From contig JAABTV010000022.1 of assembly GCA_011389685.1 (NCBI GenBank), positions 1 to 51,723 of the forward strand: a stretch of DNA of 51,723 nucleotides. The letters run 5' to 3'. The position numbers and the translations under genes are program-made. The notes beneath the pieces were generated by a model that saw only the letters and a list, made by a program, of their open reading frames with translations, made no database searches and had not been told where the DNA came from. This document shows positions 26,288-34,679 of this stretch, in pieces. Each line of letters starts with the position of its first letter. The first letter of the stretch is position 1. The stretch comes from Paracoccaceae bacterium (GTDB taxonomy: Bacteria > Pseudomonadota > Alphaproteobacteria > Rhodobacterales > Rhodobacteraceae).

Positions 26288-27475
26288 ATGTCAGGCTGGG
26301 TGCTGAGTGACGCGCGGATCGCCACGATGGAGGGCGGTTATGGCTTGATCGAGGGCGGATCGGTTGTGATCGAGAACGGGCGGATCGCCTGGGTCGGCGC
26401 GGGGGCCGTGCCATCGGACTACGATGGTTGGGAGCGGGTGAGCGCCGGGGGGCGGTTGGTCACGCCGGGGCTGATCGACTGTCACACCCATATCGTGTTC
26501 GGCGGCCACCGGGCGCGGGAGTTCGAGCTGCGCCTTGAAGGGGCGAGTTACGAGCAGATCGCGCGCGAGGGCGGCGGGATCGTTTCGACCGTGGCGGCGA
26601 CGCGGGCGGCGAGTGATGCGGTGCTGATCGAGGGGGCGCTGGGGCGGCTTGATGCGTTGATCAGTGAGGGGGTGACGACGATCGAGGTGAAGTCGGGCTA
26701 TGGGCTCGACCACGAGACCGAGTTGAGGATGCTGCGCGCGGCACGGGAGTTGGGCGCGCGACGCGCGGTCGAGGTCTGCACCTCGTTCCTTGGCGCCCAT
26801 GCGGTGCCTGCGGGATCGCAGGCGGATGACTATATCGACGCGGTCTGCATCCCGGCGCTGCGCGCCGCCCGGGCCGAGGGGCTGGTCGATGCGGTGGATG
26901 GGTTTTGCGAAGGAATAGCCTTTGATACCAATCAGATCGCGCGCGTTTTTGATGTGGCGCGTGAACTTCAATTGCCGGTGAAGCTCCATGCCGAGCAGCT
27001 CTCCAACATGGGCGGGACACAGCTTGCCGCGCGTTACGGGGCGCTGTCGGCGGATCACGTGGAATATGCCAGTGAAGACGACGCCGCAGCGCTGGCGAAA
27101 TCGGGCACGGTCGCGGTGCTCTTGCCCGGGGCGTTCTACACGATCCGCGAGACGCAAGCGCCCCCGGTCGCGGCGTTCCGCGCCCATGGCGTGCCGATGG
27201 CGCTGGCCACGGATTGCAACCCGGGCTCGTCGCCGCTCAGCTCGCTTCTCCTGACGCTCAACATGGGCTGCACGCTGTTTCGCCTCACCCCGGAAGAGGC
27301 GCTTCTGGGGGTGACGGCCCATGCGGCGCGGGCGCTGGGCCTCGATGATCGGGGTCGGATCGTGCCGGGATTGCGCGCCGATCTGGCGATCTGGGACGTG
27401 GAGACGCCGGCGGAACTGGCCTATCGCATCGGGTTCAACCCGCTTCATGCGCGCATCTTCGGAGGTGAGAGATGA
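26288..27475 (+). CDS. hutI: Imidazolonepropionase
   Basis: 395 residues. It opens the imidazolone ring to formimidoylglutamate, the third step of histidine breakdown. The metal and catalytic segments are [43 protein letters not shown] and [10 protein letters not shown] (metal Asp). The stop overlaps the start of hutH (ATGA), making hutI-hutH-hutG one coupled operon. Confidence 0.95.
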   Translation: MSGWVLSDARIATMEGGYGLIEGGSVVIENGRIAWVGAGAVPSDYDGWERVSAGGRLVTPGLIDCHTHIVFGGHRAREFELRLEGASYEQIAREGGGIVSTVAATRAASDAVLIEGALGRLDALISEGVTTIEVKSGYGLDHETELRMLRAARELGARRAVEVCTSFLGAHAVPAGSQADDYIDAVCIPALRAARAEGLVDAVDGFCEGIAFDTNQIARVFDVARELQLPVKLHAEQLSNMGGTQLAARYGALSADHVEYASEDDAAALAKSGTVAVLLPGAFYTIRETQAPPVAAFRAHGVPMALATDCNPGSSPLSSLLLTLNMGCTLFRLTPEEALLGVTAHAARALGLDDRGRIVPGLRADLAIWDVETPAELAYRIGFNPLHARIFGGER

Positions 27476-28989
27476 TATTGACACCCGGTTCCGTGACGTT
27501 GGCGCAGATCGAGGAGGTCTGGCGCGCGGAGATGCCCGTGACGCTCGACGCAAGCGCGCGGCCCGCTGTCGAGGCCGCGGCGGCGATGGTGGCCGAGGCG
27601 GCGCAGGCCGAGGCGCCGGTTTACGGCGTGAACACCGGGTTCGGCAAGCTGGCCAGCCGCAAGATCGCGCCCGAGGATACCGAGACGCTGCAGCGCAACC
27701 TGATCCTGTCGCATTGCTGCGGGGTGGGGGCGCCGCTCGATCCGGCGCGGGTGCGGCTGATGATGGTGCTGAAACTGATGTCGCTGGGGCGCGGGGCCTC
27801 GGGCGTGCGCTGGGACGTGATCGCGTTGATCGAGGGGATGCTGGCGCGGGGCGTCATTCCGGTTGTGCCGCATCAGGGCTCGGTGGGGGCCTCGGGTGAC
27901 CTTGCCCCGCTGGCGCATATGGCGGCGGTGATGATCGGCGAGGGCGAGGCGCATTTCGAGGGTGCGCGGATGCCGGGCGGTGCGGCGCTTGAAAAGGCGG
28001 GGCTCAAGCCCGTCGTGCTTGGCCCCAAGGAGGGGCTGGCGCTGATCAACGGGACGCAGTTTTCCACCGCCTGCGCGCTGACCGGGCTGTTCGGGGCACA
28101 GCGGATGGCGGAAAATTCCATCGTGATCGCGGCGCTTTCAACCGATGCGATCATGGGCTCGACCGCGCCCTTGCTGGCGGAAATCCATGCCTTGCGCGGC
28201 CAGCCCGGGCAGATCGAGGTCGCCGCGCGGATGCGTGCGTTGCTGACGGGCAGCGAGATCCGCGAGAGCCATCGCGAGAACGACACGAGGGTGCAGGACC
28301 CCTATTGCATCCGCTGTCAGCCGCAGGTGGTGGGCGCGTCCTGGGACGTGCTGGAGATGGCCGCGCGGGTGCTTGAGATCGAGGCCAACGCGGTGACCGA
28401 CAACCCGCTGGTTCTGGCCGGTGAGAGGCGGATTGTCTCGGGCGGAAATTTCCACGCCGAGCCGGTGGGCATGGCCGCCGACATGATCGCGCTGGCGTTG
28501 GCCGAGATCGGCGCGATCGCGCAGCGGCGGGTGGCGCTGATGGTCGACCCGACGCTGAGCCATGATCTGCCGCCGTTCCTCACCCCCGATCCGGGGTTGA
28601 ATTCGGGCTTCATGATCGCCGAGGTGACGACGGCGGCATTGATGAGCGAGAACAAGCACCTGGCCAATCCCTGCGTGACGGATTCAACGCCGACTTCGGC
28701 CAACCAGGAGGATCACGTGAGCATGGCGGCGCATGGCGCCTATCGGCTGGGCCGGATGGTCGAGAATCTCGGCGTGATCCACGCGGTCGAGGTGCTCTGC
28801 GCGGCGCAGGGGATCGAGGCGCGCGCGCCGCTCAAGACATCGGTGCCGTTGCAACGGGTGATCGCCGCGTTGCGCGCGGAGGTGCCGCCGCTGGGCGCGG
28901 ATCGCTACATGGCGGGCGAGATCGAGACGGTTGCGGGCATGGTGGGCGCGGGCGATTTCCCGCGCGCCGCAGCGGGAGAGATGACATGA
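27472..28989 (+). CDS. hutH: Histidine ammonia-lyase
   Basis: 505 residues. The self-made MIO cofactor comes from A140-S141-G142 in [10 protein letters not shown]. The active-site segment [12 protein letters not shown] is at 51-62 and the FHAEPVG segment near 325. It removes ammonia from L-histidine to give urocanate. Both neighbours overlap it by ATGA. hutU, which uses the product, is not in this locus. Confidence 0.97.
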   Translation: MILTPGSVTLAQIEEVWRAEMPVTLDASARPAVEAAAAMVAEAAQAEAPVYGVNTGFGKLASRKIAPEDTETLQRNLILSHCCGVGAPLDPARVRLMMVLKLMSLGRGASGVRWDVIALIEGMLARGVIPVVPHQGSVGASGDLAPLAHMAAVMIGEGEAHFEGARMPGGAALEKAGLKPVVLGPKEGLALINGTQFSTACALTGLFGAQRMAENSIVIAALSTDAIMGSTAPLLAEIHALRGQPGQIEVAARMRALLTGSEIRESHRENDTRVQDPYCIRCQPQVVGASWDVLEMAARVLEIEANAVTDNPLVLAGERRIVSGGNFHAEPVGMAADMIALALAEIGAIAQRRVALMVDPTLSHDLPPFLTPDPGLNSGFMIAEVTTAALMSENKHLANPCVTDSTPTSANQEDHVSMAAHGAYRLGRMVENLGVIHAVEVLCAAQGIEARAPLKTSVPLQRVIAALRAEVPPLGADRYMAGEIETVAGMVGAGDFPRAAAGEMT

Positions 28990-29780
28990 TCGAGGTGACG
29001 CGCGGCGATGGGCCGATCGTTTTGGGCCTGCCGCATACCGGCACGGAATTGCCCGAAGACATTCGCGAAGGGCTGAACGAGACCGGCCGCGCGATGGCAG
29101 ACACGGATTGGCATATTCATCGCCTTTACAGTGGGTTGTGCGACGACATTACGATGGTGCGTCAAGTCGAGCATCGCTATGTCATCGACGTGAATCGCCC
29201 GCCGGACGGGCAAAGCCTCTATCCGGGGCAGAACACCACCGGATTGTGCCCGCTGAGCGATTTCGACGGGCGCCCGATCCATCGTGAGGGTTTCGCGCCG
29301 CACGAGGCCGAGATCGCGCGGCGCCTGGAGGTCTATCACGCGCCCTATCACGCCGGGTTATCCACAGAACTGGCGCGGGTGAAGGCAAAACATGGCGTGG
29401 TGGTGCTTTACGATTGCCACTCGATCCGGTCAGTTATCCCGAGACTCTTCGACGGTCGCTTGCCGGATTTCAACATTGGCACCAATCTGTCCACAACCTG
29501 CGCGCCGGTTGTGGAAAAAACTGTGGAAAAGATCTGTGCCGCGGCCGAGGGCTATTCCAGCGTGACCAACGGACGGTTCCGCGGCGGCTGGACGACCCGC
29601 CATTACGCCGCGCCAGAGGCCGGATGCCACGCGATCCAGATGGAACTGGCGCAAGCGACCTATATGGAAGAGGCCGCGCCATGGCGCTGGGATTCTGCGA
29701 AGGCGGAGCGGCTCAGGGTGTATTTGGCGAAGATTCTCAATGCGTTGCACGGCCTTGTTGAGAGCGGCGCTCTGCGCTGA
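28986..29780 (+). CDS. hutG: N-formylglutamate deformylase
   Basis: 264 residues. This is the FGase (amidohydrolase-like, zinc) type, with [13 protein letters not shown] at the N-terminus, [21 protein letters not shown] and LYDCHSI, which carry the zinc and catalytic residues. It releases formate and glutamate, the last step after hutF. It overlaps hutH by ATGA. The coding region is richer in AT-type words around 29358-29530 than its neighbours and contains DnaA-box-like sequences; the reading frame is intact. Confidence 0.94.
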   Translation: MIEVTRGDGPIVLGLPHTGTELPEDIREGLNETGRAMADTDWHIHRLYSGLCDDITMVRQVEHRYVIDVNRPPDGQSLYPGQNTTGLCPLSDFDGRPIHREGFAPHEAEIARRLEVYHAPYHAGLSTELARVKAKHGVVVLYDCHSIRSVIPRLFDGRLPDFNIGTNLSTTCAPVVEKTVEKICAAAEGYSSVTNGRFRGGWTTRHYAAPEAGCHAIQMELAQATYMEEAAPWRWDSAKAERLRVYLAKILNALHGLVESGALR

Positions 29781-30207
29781 GAAACGGGGCCGGGGGGCCG
29801 CGTTCCCAAGGGGAACAGGACGTTGCCGGCGATCAGCGCGACGAGAGCGTTGTGGTCCTGCCTTGTGAATCGCATGTAAAGCGTTGAATCCAGATCAAAA
29901 TTTGGCCGGGAAGCAAGGATGATCCGAGGCGGCGAAACCGGATGCGCCTGCGGGCGGGACTCCCTGCTTTTTGCGCGAAACCGCATTGAATTGCAACGGG
30001 TTGGCGAGGCAAGTTCAAGCGGAAAATTGGCTCTGCGCGGCCCTGACCATCTTGCGCGCCACGGCCGGATTCCACGCGTTTTCCCTTGACGAACACGCTG
30101 AAGAATCTCCGGAGGGCCGAAAGATCCCAAATTCTCCCAACCCGCCCGACAACGTCGCCAAACACAAGGGGCTAACCCCATGAAATTCATCAATTCGAGA
30201 GAGGAGG
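29781..30207. other. Gene-free stretch between hutG and tRNA-Glu
   Basis: No gene is supported. A short inverted repeat (GTTCC-CAAG-GGAAC, about 29803-29816) follows hutG. Two minus-strand frames of 110 and 177 codons cover part of it but have no ribosome binding site and no recognisable motif. hutU, expected next in this type of cluster, is not present even as a remnant that I can see. The region also holds the downstream side of the tRNA-Glu gene. Confidence 0.5.
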
Positions 30208-30282
30208 TGGTAGCCCGTAGGGGAGTCGAACCCCTCTTTCCAGGTTGAAAACCTGGCGTCCTAACCGATAGACGAACGGGCC
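30208..30282 (-). tRNA. tRNA-Glu (anticodon UUC)
   Basis: On the minus strand the cloverleaf begins GGCCCGTTCGTC and ends ACGGGCTA with an encoded CCA (30208-30210). The anticodon arm is CCAGG-TTTTCAA-CCTGG, so the anticodon is TTC. The T arm is GAGGG-GTTCGAC-TCCCC-like. The acceptor pairs over seven positions with a G-U at the first. The body without CCA is 30211-30282. Confidence 0.96.
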
Positions 30283-30413
30283 ATGCCTTGGCGTGTGGCG
30301 TTGTCTAGAAAAACCCGCGCCCCCGTGCAAGCGGAAAGTTGGCGCATGCGGGCAAAAAATATGCTATGCGCTGCGCAATCGGGGCCTGGTGGGGCGTGGT
30401 GTGACGGCGCGGC

Positions 30414-32162
30414 TCATGCCCCGGCCCGCGCTGCATCTTCAAGGCGCAGCTGCACGCTGGTGCGCCCGCGCCAGTGGTTGAGTTCGAGCCGCCCGGCAAG
30501 GTGAAAGCGCGCGCCGCCATGGCCCTCCAGCGCTGGGCCGAGCGGGCCGTCGAAGGCGCCGAAGGCGATGGCGCCGAGCCGTGCGCCCATGCCGTCGCCA
30601 AAGCCGAGCTTGAGATGGCTTTCGCCGACCCGCCGCGCAAAGCCGATCTGCATGTCGGGAAAGGCAAAGCGCGGGGCGGGGGCCCCGGCGCCAAAGGGGC
30701 CGGCGGCCTCGATCCGTTCGACCAGTTCGACACCAGCCGCGCCCGGCATCAGCACCCCATCGAGGTGCAGCGCCCGTGCTCCGAGCCGGTCGGCGCCCTG
30801 TTTTGCCAGAAGCTCCGAGAGCCGCGCCATCGCCACGTCGAGCCGGTCGCGCGCCACGCTCAGCCCCGCGGCCATCCGGTGACCGCCGCCCTTGATCAAC
30901 AGCCCCTCGGCGGCCAGGCGCTGCACCGCCGCGCCAAGGTCGATCCCCGAGACCGACCGACCCGAGCCCTTGCCCTCGTCGCCGTCGAGCCCGATCACCA
31001 CCGCCGGGCGGCCCGTCGCCTCCTTGAGGCGGCTGGCCACGATCCCCACGACGCCGGGATGCCAGCCCTCGCCCGCCGCCCAGACCAGCGGCGCGTCAAA
31101 ACCCCGCGCCTCGGCCTGTGCCAGTGCCGCGGCGCGCACCGATTCCTCGATCTCGCGGCGCTCCGTGTTGAGCTGGTCGAGCCGCTCGGCCATCGACCGT
31201 GCTTCGCCCGCATCGCGGCAGGACAAGAGCCGTGCGCCGAGGTCGGCCTTGCCGATCCGCCCGCCCGCGTTGACCCGCGGCCCCAGAAGGAACCCCAGGT
31301 GATAGGGCGCGGGAGCGGCATCCATCCGCGCCACGTCGGCCAGCGCCACGAGCCCGGGCCGCCCGCGCCGCGCCATGATCTTGAGCCCCTGCACCACGAA
31401 GGCGCGGTTGACCCCCACCAGCGGCGCCACATCCGCCACCGTGGCCAGCGCAACGAGGTCGAGCATGGCCATCAGGTCCGGCCCCTGCCGCCCCGCGCCC
31501 TCGCGCCATTGGCGGCCGGCCTCGACCAGCATCAGGAACACCACCGCGGCGGCACAGAGATGCCCCAGATCGCCGCTCTCGTCCTGCCGGTTGGGATTGA
31601 CCACTGCCATCGCGGGCGGCAGCACCTCGCCTCCGAGATGGTGATCGAGCACCATCACATCCACCCCCGCCGCCGCCGCGATCGCATCATGGCTGAGCGT
31701 GCCGCAATCGACGCAGATGATCAGGTCATGCGCCCTGGCCAGCGCCGCCATGGCCGGTTCATTGGGGCCATAGCCCTCGTCGATCCGGTCGGGCACATAA
31801 AGCGTGGGCGTGATCCCCACCTGGCCCAGCCAGTCGATCAGAAGCGCTGCCGAGGCGCCGCCATCCACGTCGTAATCTGCAAAGACCGCGATCCGCTCGC
31901 GCGCCTCGACCGCGGCGAGGAACCGCGCGGCGGCTTTTTCCATGTCGCGCAACCCGCGCGGGTCGGGCAGCAGATCGCGCAGTTGCGGAGCGAGAAACCC
32001 CTCGGCCCCGGCCGCATCCACCCCGCGCCGCGCCAGGACCTGCGCGACCGCCCGGGGCAGCCCCGCCTCTTGAACGAGCATCTCTGCGGCGCGGTCGATC
32101 TCGACACCCGGGCCCAGCCATTCCCGCCCCGTCAGCGATGCCTCGACACCCAGAAAACTCAC
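30414..32162 (-). CDS. recJ: Single-stranded-DNA-specific exonuclease RecJ
   Basis: 582 residues. The DHH-family motifs are in order: D96-Y-D98-V-D100 (ADYDVDGG), D152 in ICVDCG, D173-H-H175 in MVLDHHLGG, and the DHHA1 segment with GGGHRMAAGL near 465. The OB-fold end is present. RecJ degrades single-stranded DNA 5' to 3' in recombination and repair. The start is an ATG (MSFLGVEASLTGREWLG) and the gene stands alone on its strand between hom and tRNA-Glu. Confidence 0.95.
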   Translation of the reverse strand: MSFLGVEASLTGREWLGPGVEIDRAAEMLVQEAGLPRAVAQVLARRGVDAAGAEGFLAPQLRDLLPDPRGLRDMEKAAARFLAAVEARERIAVFADYDVDGGASAALLIDWLGQVGITPTLYVPDRIDEGYGPNEPAMAALARAHDLIICVDCGTLSHDAIAAAAGVDVMVLDHHLGGEVLPPAMAVVNPNRQDESGDLGHLCAAAVVFLMLVEAGRQWREGAGRQGPDLMAMLDLVALATVADVAPLVGVNRAFVVQGLKIMARRGRPGLVALADVARMDAAPAPYHLGFLLGPRVNAGGRIGKADLGARLLSCRDAGEARSMAERLDQLNTERREIEESVRAAALAQAEARGFDAPLVWAAGEGWHPGVVGIVASRLKEATGRPAVVIGLDGDEGKGSGRSVSGIDLGAAVQRLAAEGLLIKGGGHRMAAGLSVARDRLDVAMARLSELLAKQGADRLGARALHLDGVLMPGAAGVELVERIEAAGPFGAGAPAPRFAFPDMQIGFARRVGESHLKLGFGDGMGARLGAIAFGAFDGPLGPALEGHGGARFHLAGRLELNHWRGRTSVQLRLEDAARAGA

Positions 32163-32189
32163 GGCTCCCGTCCCTTCATCTTGCCCAAA

Positions 32190-32224
32190 ATACTCCGGGG
32201 AGCGTGAGGGGCAGAGCCCCTCAC
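32190..32224 (-). terminator. Terminator after hom, part of a roseobacter-type repeat
   Basis: The stem GTGAGGGG (32204-32211) and CCCCTCAC (32217-32224) has a CAGAG loop, and on the minus strand it is followed by CGCTCCCCGGAGTATTTT. The CTTGCCCAAAATACTCCGGGG word on the plus strand is one I remember from many intergenic sites in Rhodobacteraceae; that recollection is unchecked. Confidence 0.65.
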
Positions 32225-32258
32225 ATCCGTCTTTTCGTTCAAGCCCTCCGGCCGCGTC

Positions 32259-33545
32259 TCAGACCGTTTCGATCCGCAGCGCCACCGGCGCGCCGACCAG
32301 CACGTCGAGCCGCCCCATCGCGACCAGCGCCTCGTCGAGCGCGCGGCGCTGGGTCTTGTGGGTGACGATCAGCACCGGGGCCGAGGTGTCCTCGTGCCCG
32401 TATTGCCGCATCCGGTCGATCGACACGCCGGCTTCGCCCAGAACGGTGGCGATCTTGGCCAGCGCGCCGGGTTTGTCCTGAAGCGTCATCCGCAGGTAAT
32501 AGGGCGCCGGGGTGGCGCCCTGCGCCGCCTTGGCGGGTTCGAGATCCACCGCCGGGCGGCCGAAGGTGGCCGGGCGGATGCCGCGGGCGATGTCCATCAC
32601 GTCGCCCAGAACGGCGCTGGCGGTGGGGCCTTCGCCCGCGCCTGCGCCGCGCAGCACGATCTGGCCGACGTGATCGCCTTCGATCACCACCATGTTGGTG
32701 CCGCCCTCAAGCTGGCCCAGCGGGCTGTCGGCGGGCACGAGGCAGGGGCTCATCCGCTGTTCCAGCCCGCGCGCGCCCATCTGCGCCACGCCCAGAAGCT
32801 TGATTCGGAACCCCATGTCGGCGGCGGCCTGGATGTCCTCGATGGTGATCCGCGCGATGCCTTCCATCTCGACGCCCTCGAAATTGACCTGGGTGCCGAA
32901 GGCGATGGCCGAAAGGAGGGCCAGCTTGTGGCCCGCGTCGATCCCGCCCACGTCAAGCTCGGGATCGGCCTCGAGATAACCGAGCGCATTGGCCTCGTCG
33001 AACACGGTCTCATAGGGCAGGCCGGCGCTTTGCATCCGGGTCAGGATATAGTTGCAGGTGCCGTTCATCACGCCCATGATGCGGATGATCTCGTTGCCCG
33101 CCAGCCCCTCGGTCAGGGCCTTGATGACCGGGATTCCGCCAGCGACAGCGGCCTCGAAGCGGATCACCCGCCCCGCCGTCTCGGCGGCCTCGGCCAGCGC
33201 CTGGCCGTGATGCGCGAGCATCGCCTTGTTGGCGGTGACGACATCCTTGCCTGCGGCGATGGCGGCCTCGGTCGCGGCCTTGGCGGGGCCGTCGCTGCCG
33301 CCCATCAGTTCGACGAAGACATCCACGTCATCGCGGGTGGCGAGCTTGACCGGATCGTCCTCCCACGCGTAACCGCCGATGCGCACGCCGCGATCCTTGT
33401 CGCGGGTGCGCGCCGAAACGGCGGAGATCTCCACCGGGCGGCCGGCGCGGGCGGCCAGGAGGTTGGCCTTCTGGCGGACGATCTTGACGACACCGGTGCC
33501 GACGGTGCCCAATCCGGCAATACCAAGGCGCAGGGGTTCACTCAT
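32259..33545 (-). CDS. hom: Homoserine dehydrogenase
   Basis: 428 residues, from MSEPLRLGIAGLGTVGTGVV; the longer frame to 33641 is leader. The nucleotide-binding glycine motif is at 8-17, ANKAML carries a conserved Lys/Asn, and GVMNGTCNYILTRM and DVGGIDAGHKLALLSAIAF hold the catalytic and substrate residues. An ACT domain covers the last 80 residues (YYLRMTLQDKPGALAKIATVLGEAGVSIDRM), so threonine feedback is likely. It reduces aspartate semialdehyde to homoserine for threonine and methionine synthesis. Confidence 0.96.
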   Translation of the reverse strand: MSEPLRLGIAGLGTVGTGVVKIVRQKANLLAARAGRPVEISAVSARTRDKDRGVRIGGYAWEDDPVKLATRDDVDVFVELMGGSDGPAKAATEAAIAAGKDVVTANKAMLAHHGQALAEAAETAGRVIRFEAAVAGGIPVIKALTEGLAGNEIIRIMGVMNGTCNYILTRMQSAGLPYETVFDEANALGYLEADPELDVGGIDAGHKLALLSAIAFGTQVNFEGVEMEGIARITIEDIQAAADMGFRIKLLGVAQMGARGLEQRMSPCLVPADSPLGQLEGGTNMVVIEGDHVGQIVLRGAGAGEGPTASAVLGDVMDIARGIRPATFGRPAVDLEPAKAAQGATPAPYYLRMTLQDKPGALAKIATVLGEAGVSIDRMRQYGHEDTSAPVLIVTHKTQRRALDEALVAMGRLDVLVGAPVALRIETV

Positions 33546-33643
33546 CGGGGCCTCCGGGAAAACAACGGGCAAATGGGTCATGCGCCGTGTAGCCCGCGGC
33601 GCAATTATGCGCAACATGTCAGATCGCGGTCCCGCCCGCACCG

Positions 33644-33743
33644 TGCAAGGCGCCGCGCGGCGCCTTGCAAAGCGCCTTTCAAGGCGCTTTTGACGCGATT
33701 GCGCAATCGCGTCCGCGCGGACATGGCCCGGGACGGTCCGGGC
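33644..33743. repeat. Run of five adjacent inverted repeats
   Basis: Palindromes touch or overlap: 33644-33669 (perfect, 26 bases, TGCAAGGCGCCGC arm), 33669-33690 (arms AAAGCGCCTT/AAGGCGCTTT), 33692-33713 (perfect, 22 bases, GACGCGATTGC arm), 33711-33722 (GTCCGCGCGGAC), and 33726-33743 (GCCCGG stem with one bulge). It fills the gap between the small lipoprotein gene's stop and the hom leader. Confidence 0.85.
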
Positions 33744-33998
33744 TCAGCCCGCGTCGCGCGCCCGCAACCGCGCCGCCCGTGCCCTGAGCGCGGCCACGCG
33801 CGCGGCGATCTTCGCCTCGGTGTCATCCTTGATCCGAACCGCGCGCGCGCCCTCAATCAGTGGCTCGACCGGCACCAGCCGCGGATAGGCCGCCCGCTCG
33901 GCCGCTTCTGGCACCGCATCGTCCAGCGCCGGAAAATCGGCACATCCCGGCATCAGGGCCAGGCCCGCGAGGGCAATGAAGGTTGCAGCGCGTTTCAT
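33744..33998 (-). CDS. Small putative lipoprotein
   Basis: 84 residues, from MKRAATFIALAGLALMPGC. This is a signal peptide with a lipobox ending in MPGC (Cys19), so it is probably anchored in a membrane by a lipid on Cys19. The mature part starts ADFPALDDAVPEAAER and ends in an Ala/Arg-rich helix (EAKIAARVAALRARAARLRARD). Function unknown. The ORF continues upstream to 34379 but that part has no similarity and overlaps the TetR gene. It is divergent from the TetR regulator, with 78 bases between the starts. Confidence 0.75.
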   Translation of the reverse strand: MKRAATFIALAGLALMPGCADFPALDDAVPEAAERAAYPRLVPVEPLIEGARAVRIKDDTEAKIAARVAALRARAARLRARDAG

Positions 33999-34048
33999 GC
34001 CTCCTTCCTGCCGCAGGTCGCGGGGCGGCGCAAGCGCGGGGTTTGATT

Positions 34049-34062
34049 TGAACGCTTGTTCA
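34049..34062. promoter_or_regulatory. Inverted repeat TGAAC-N4-GTTCA, candidate TetR operator
   Basis: TGAACGCTTGTTCA lies 15 bases upstream of the TetR start and in the gap shared with the lipoprotein gene. Its size and place suit autoregulation by the TetR protein. Confidence 0.45.
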
Positions 34063-34076
34063 GTTAACCTCGCCCC

Positions 34077-34673
34077 ATGGCACGCACGCAAGGCTCGCAT
34101 TCCGACATCACCGGCCCGCGCATCCGTGCCGCGGCACTGAGGCTCTTTGCCCGGCACGGTTTTGCCGCCGTCTCGATGCGCCAGATCGCGGGCGATGTTG
34201 GGGTGCATGCGGGGGCGCTCTATAATTACACGCCCGACAAGCAGACGCTGCTTTACCAGTTGATGCGCGGTCACATGGAGGATCTCCTTGCCGCCCGCGC
34301 CGCCGAGGCCACCGAAAACCCGCGCGCCGACCCGATGGCGCGGCTCGAGAATTTCACCCGCTTTCATATCCGCTTTCATATCGAGCGGCCGGACGAGGTG
34401 TTCATCGCCTATATGGAGCTGCGCAATCTCGACCCGGCCAATTTCGCCGAGATCGAGCGTCTGCGCCGTGCCTATGAGGACGAGTTGGAGACGATCCTGC
34501 GCGACGGTGTGGGGCAGGGGGTCTTTGCCGTGACCGACCCGCGGGTGGCAAGCTATGCGGTCATCGCCATGCTGACCGGGGTGAACACCTGGTATCGCGC
34601 GGGCGGGCGGCTGTCGCTGTCGCAGGTCGAAACGCTTTACTGGGACATGGTGCGCAAGGCGGTTTCGGCCTGA
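34077..34673 (+). CDS. TetR/AcrR family transcriptional regulator
   Basis: 198 residues. The helix-turn-helix is at about 12-60 (RIRAAALRLFARHGFAAVSMRQIAGDVGVHAGALYNYTPDKQTLLYQL), the standard TetR opening. The C-terminal part is all-helical with the FHIRFHIERPDEVFIAYMELRNL segment seen in regulators of acyl-CoA and related genes. The ligand is unknown. It ends close to the convergent SulP gene. Confidence 0.9.
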   Translation: MARTQGSHSDITGPRIRAAALRLFARHGFAAVSMRQIAGDVGVHAGALYNYTPDKQTLLYQLMRGHMEDLLAARAAEATENPRADPMARLENFTRFHIRFHIERPDEVFIAYMELRNLDPANFAEIERLRRAYEDELETILRDGVGQGVFAVTDPRVASYAVIAMLTGVNTWYRAGGRLSLSQVETLYWDMVRKAVSA

Positions 34674-34679
34674 GGCGGC

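Noticed and set aside
29890-29905. TTGAATCCAGATCAA as an FNR box
   Set aside because: The spacing between TTGA and TCAA is seven instead of six, so it does not fit an FNR/CRP dyad, and no gene follows.
29833-30165. 110-codon minus-strand frame between hutG and tRNA-Glu
   Set aside because: No ribosome binding site, no motif, and the start does not agree with any neighbour; treated as non-coding.
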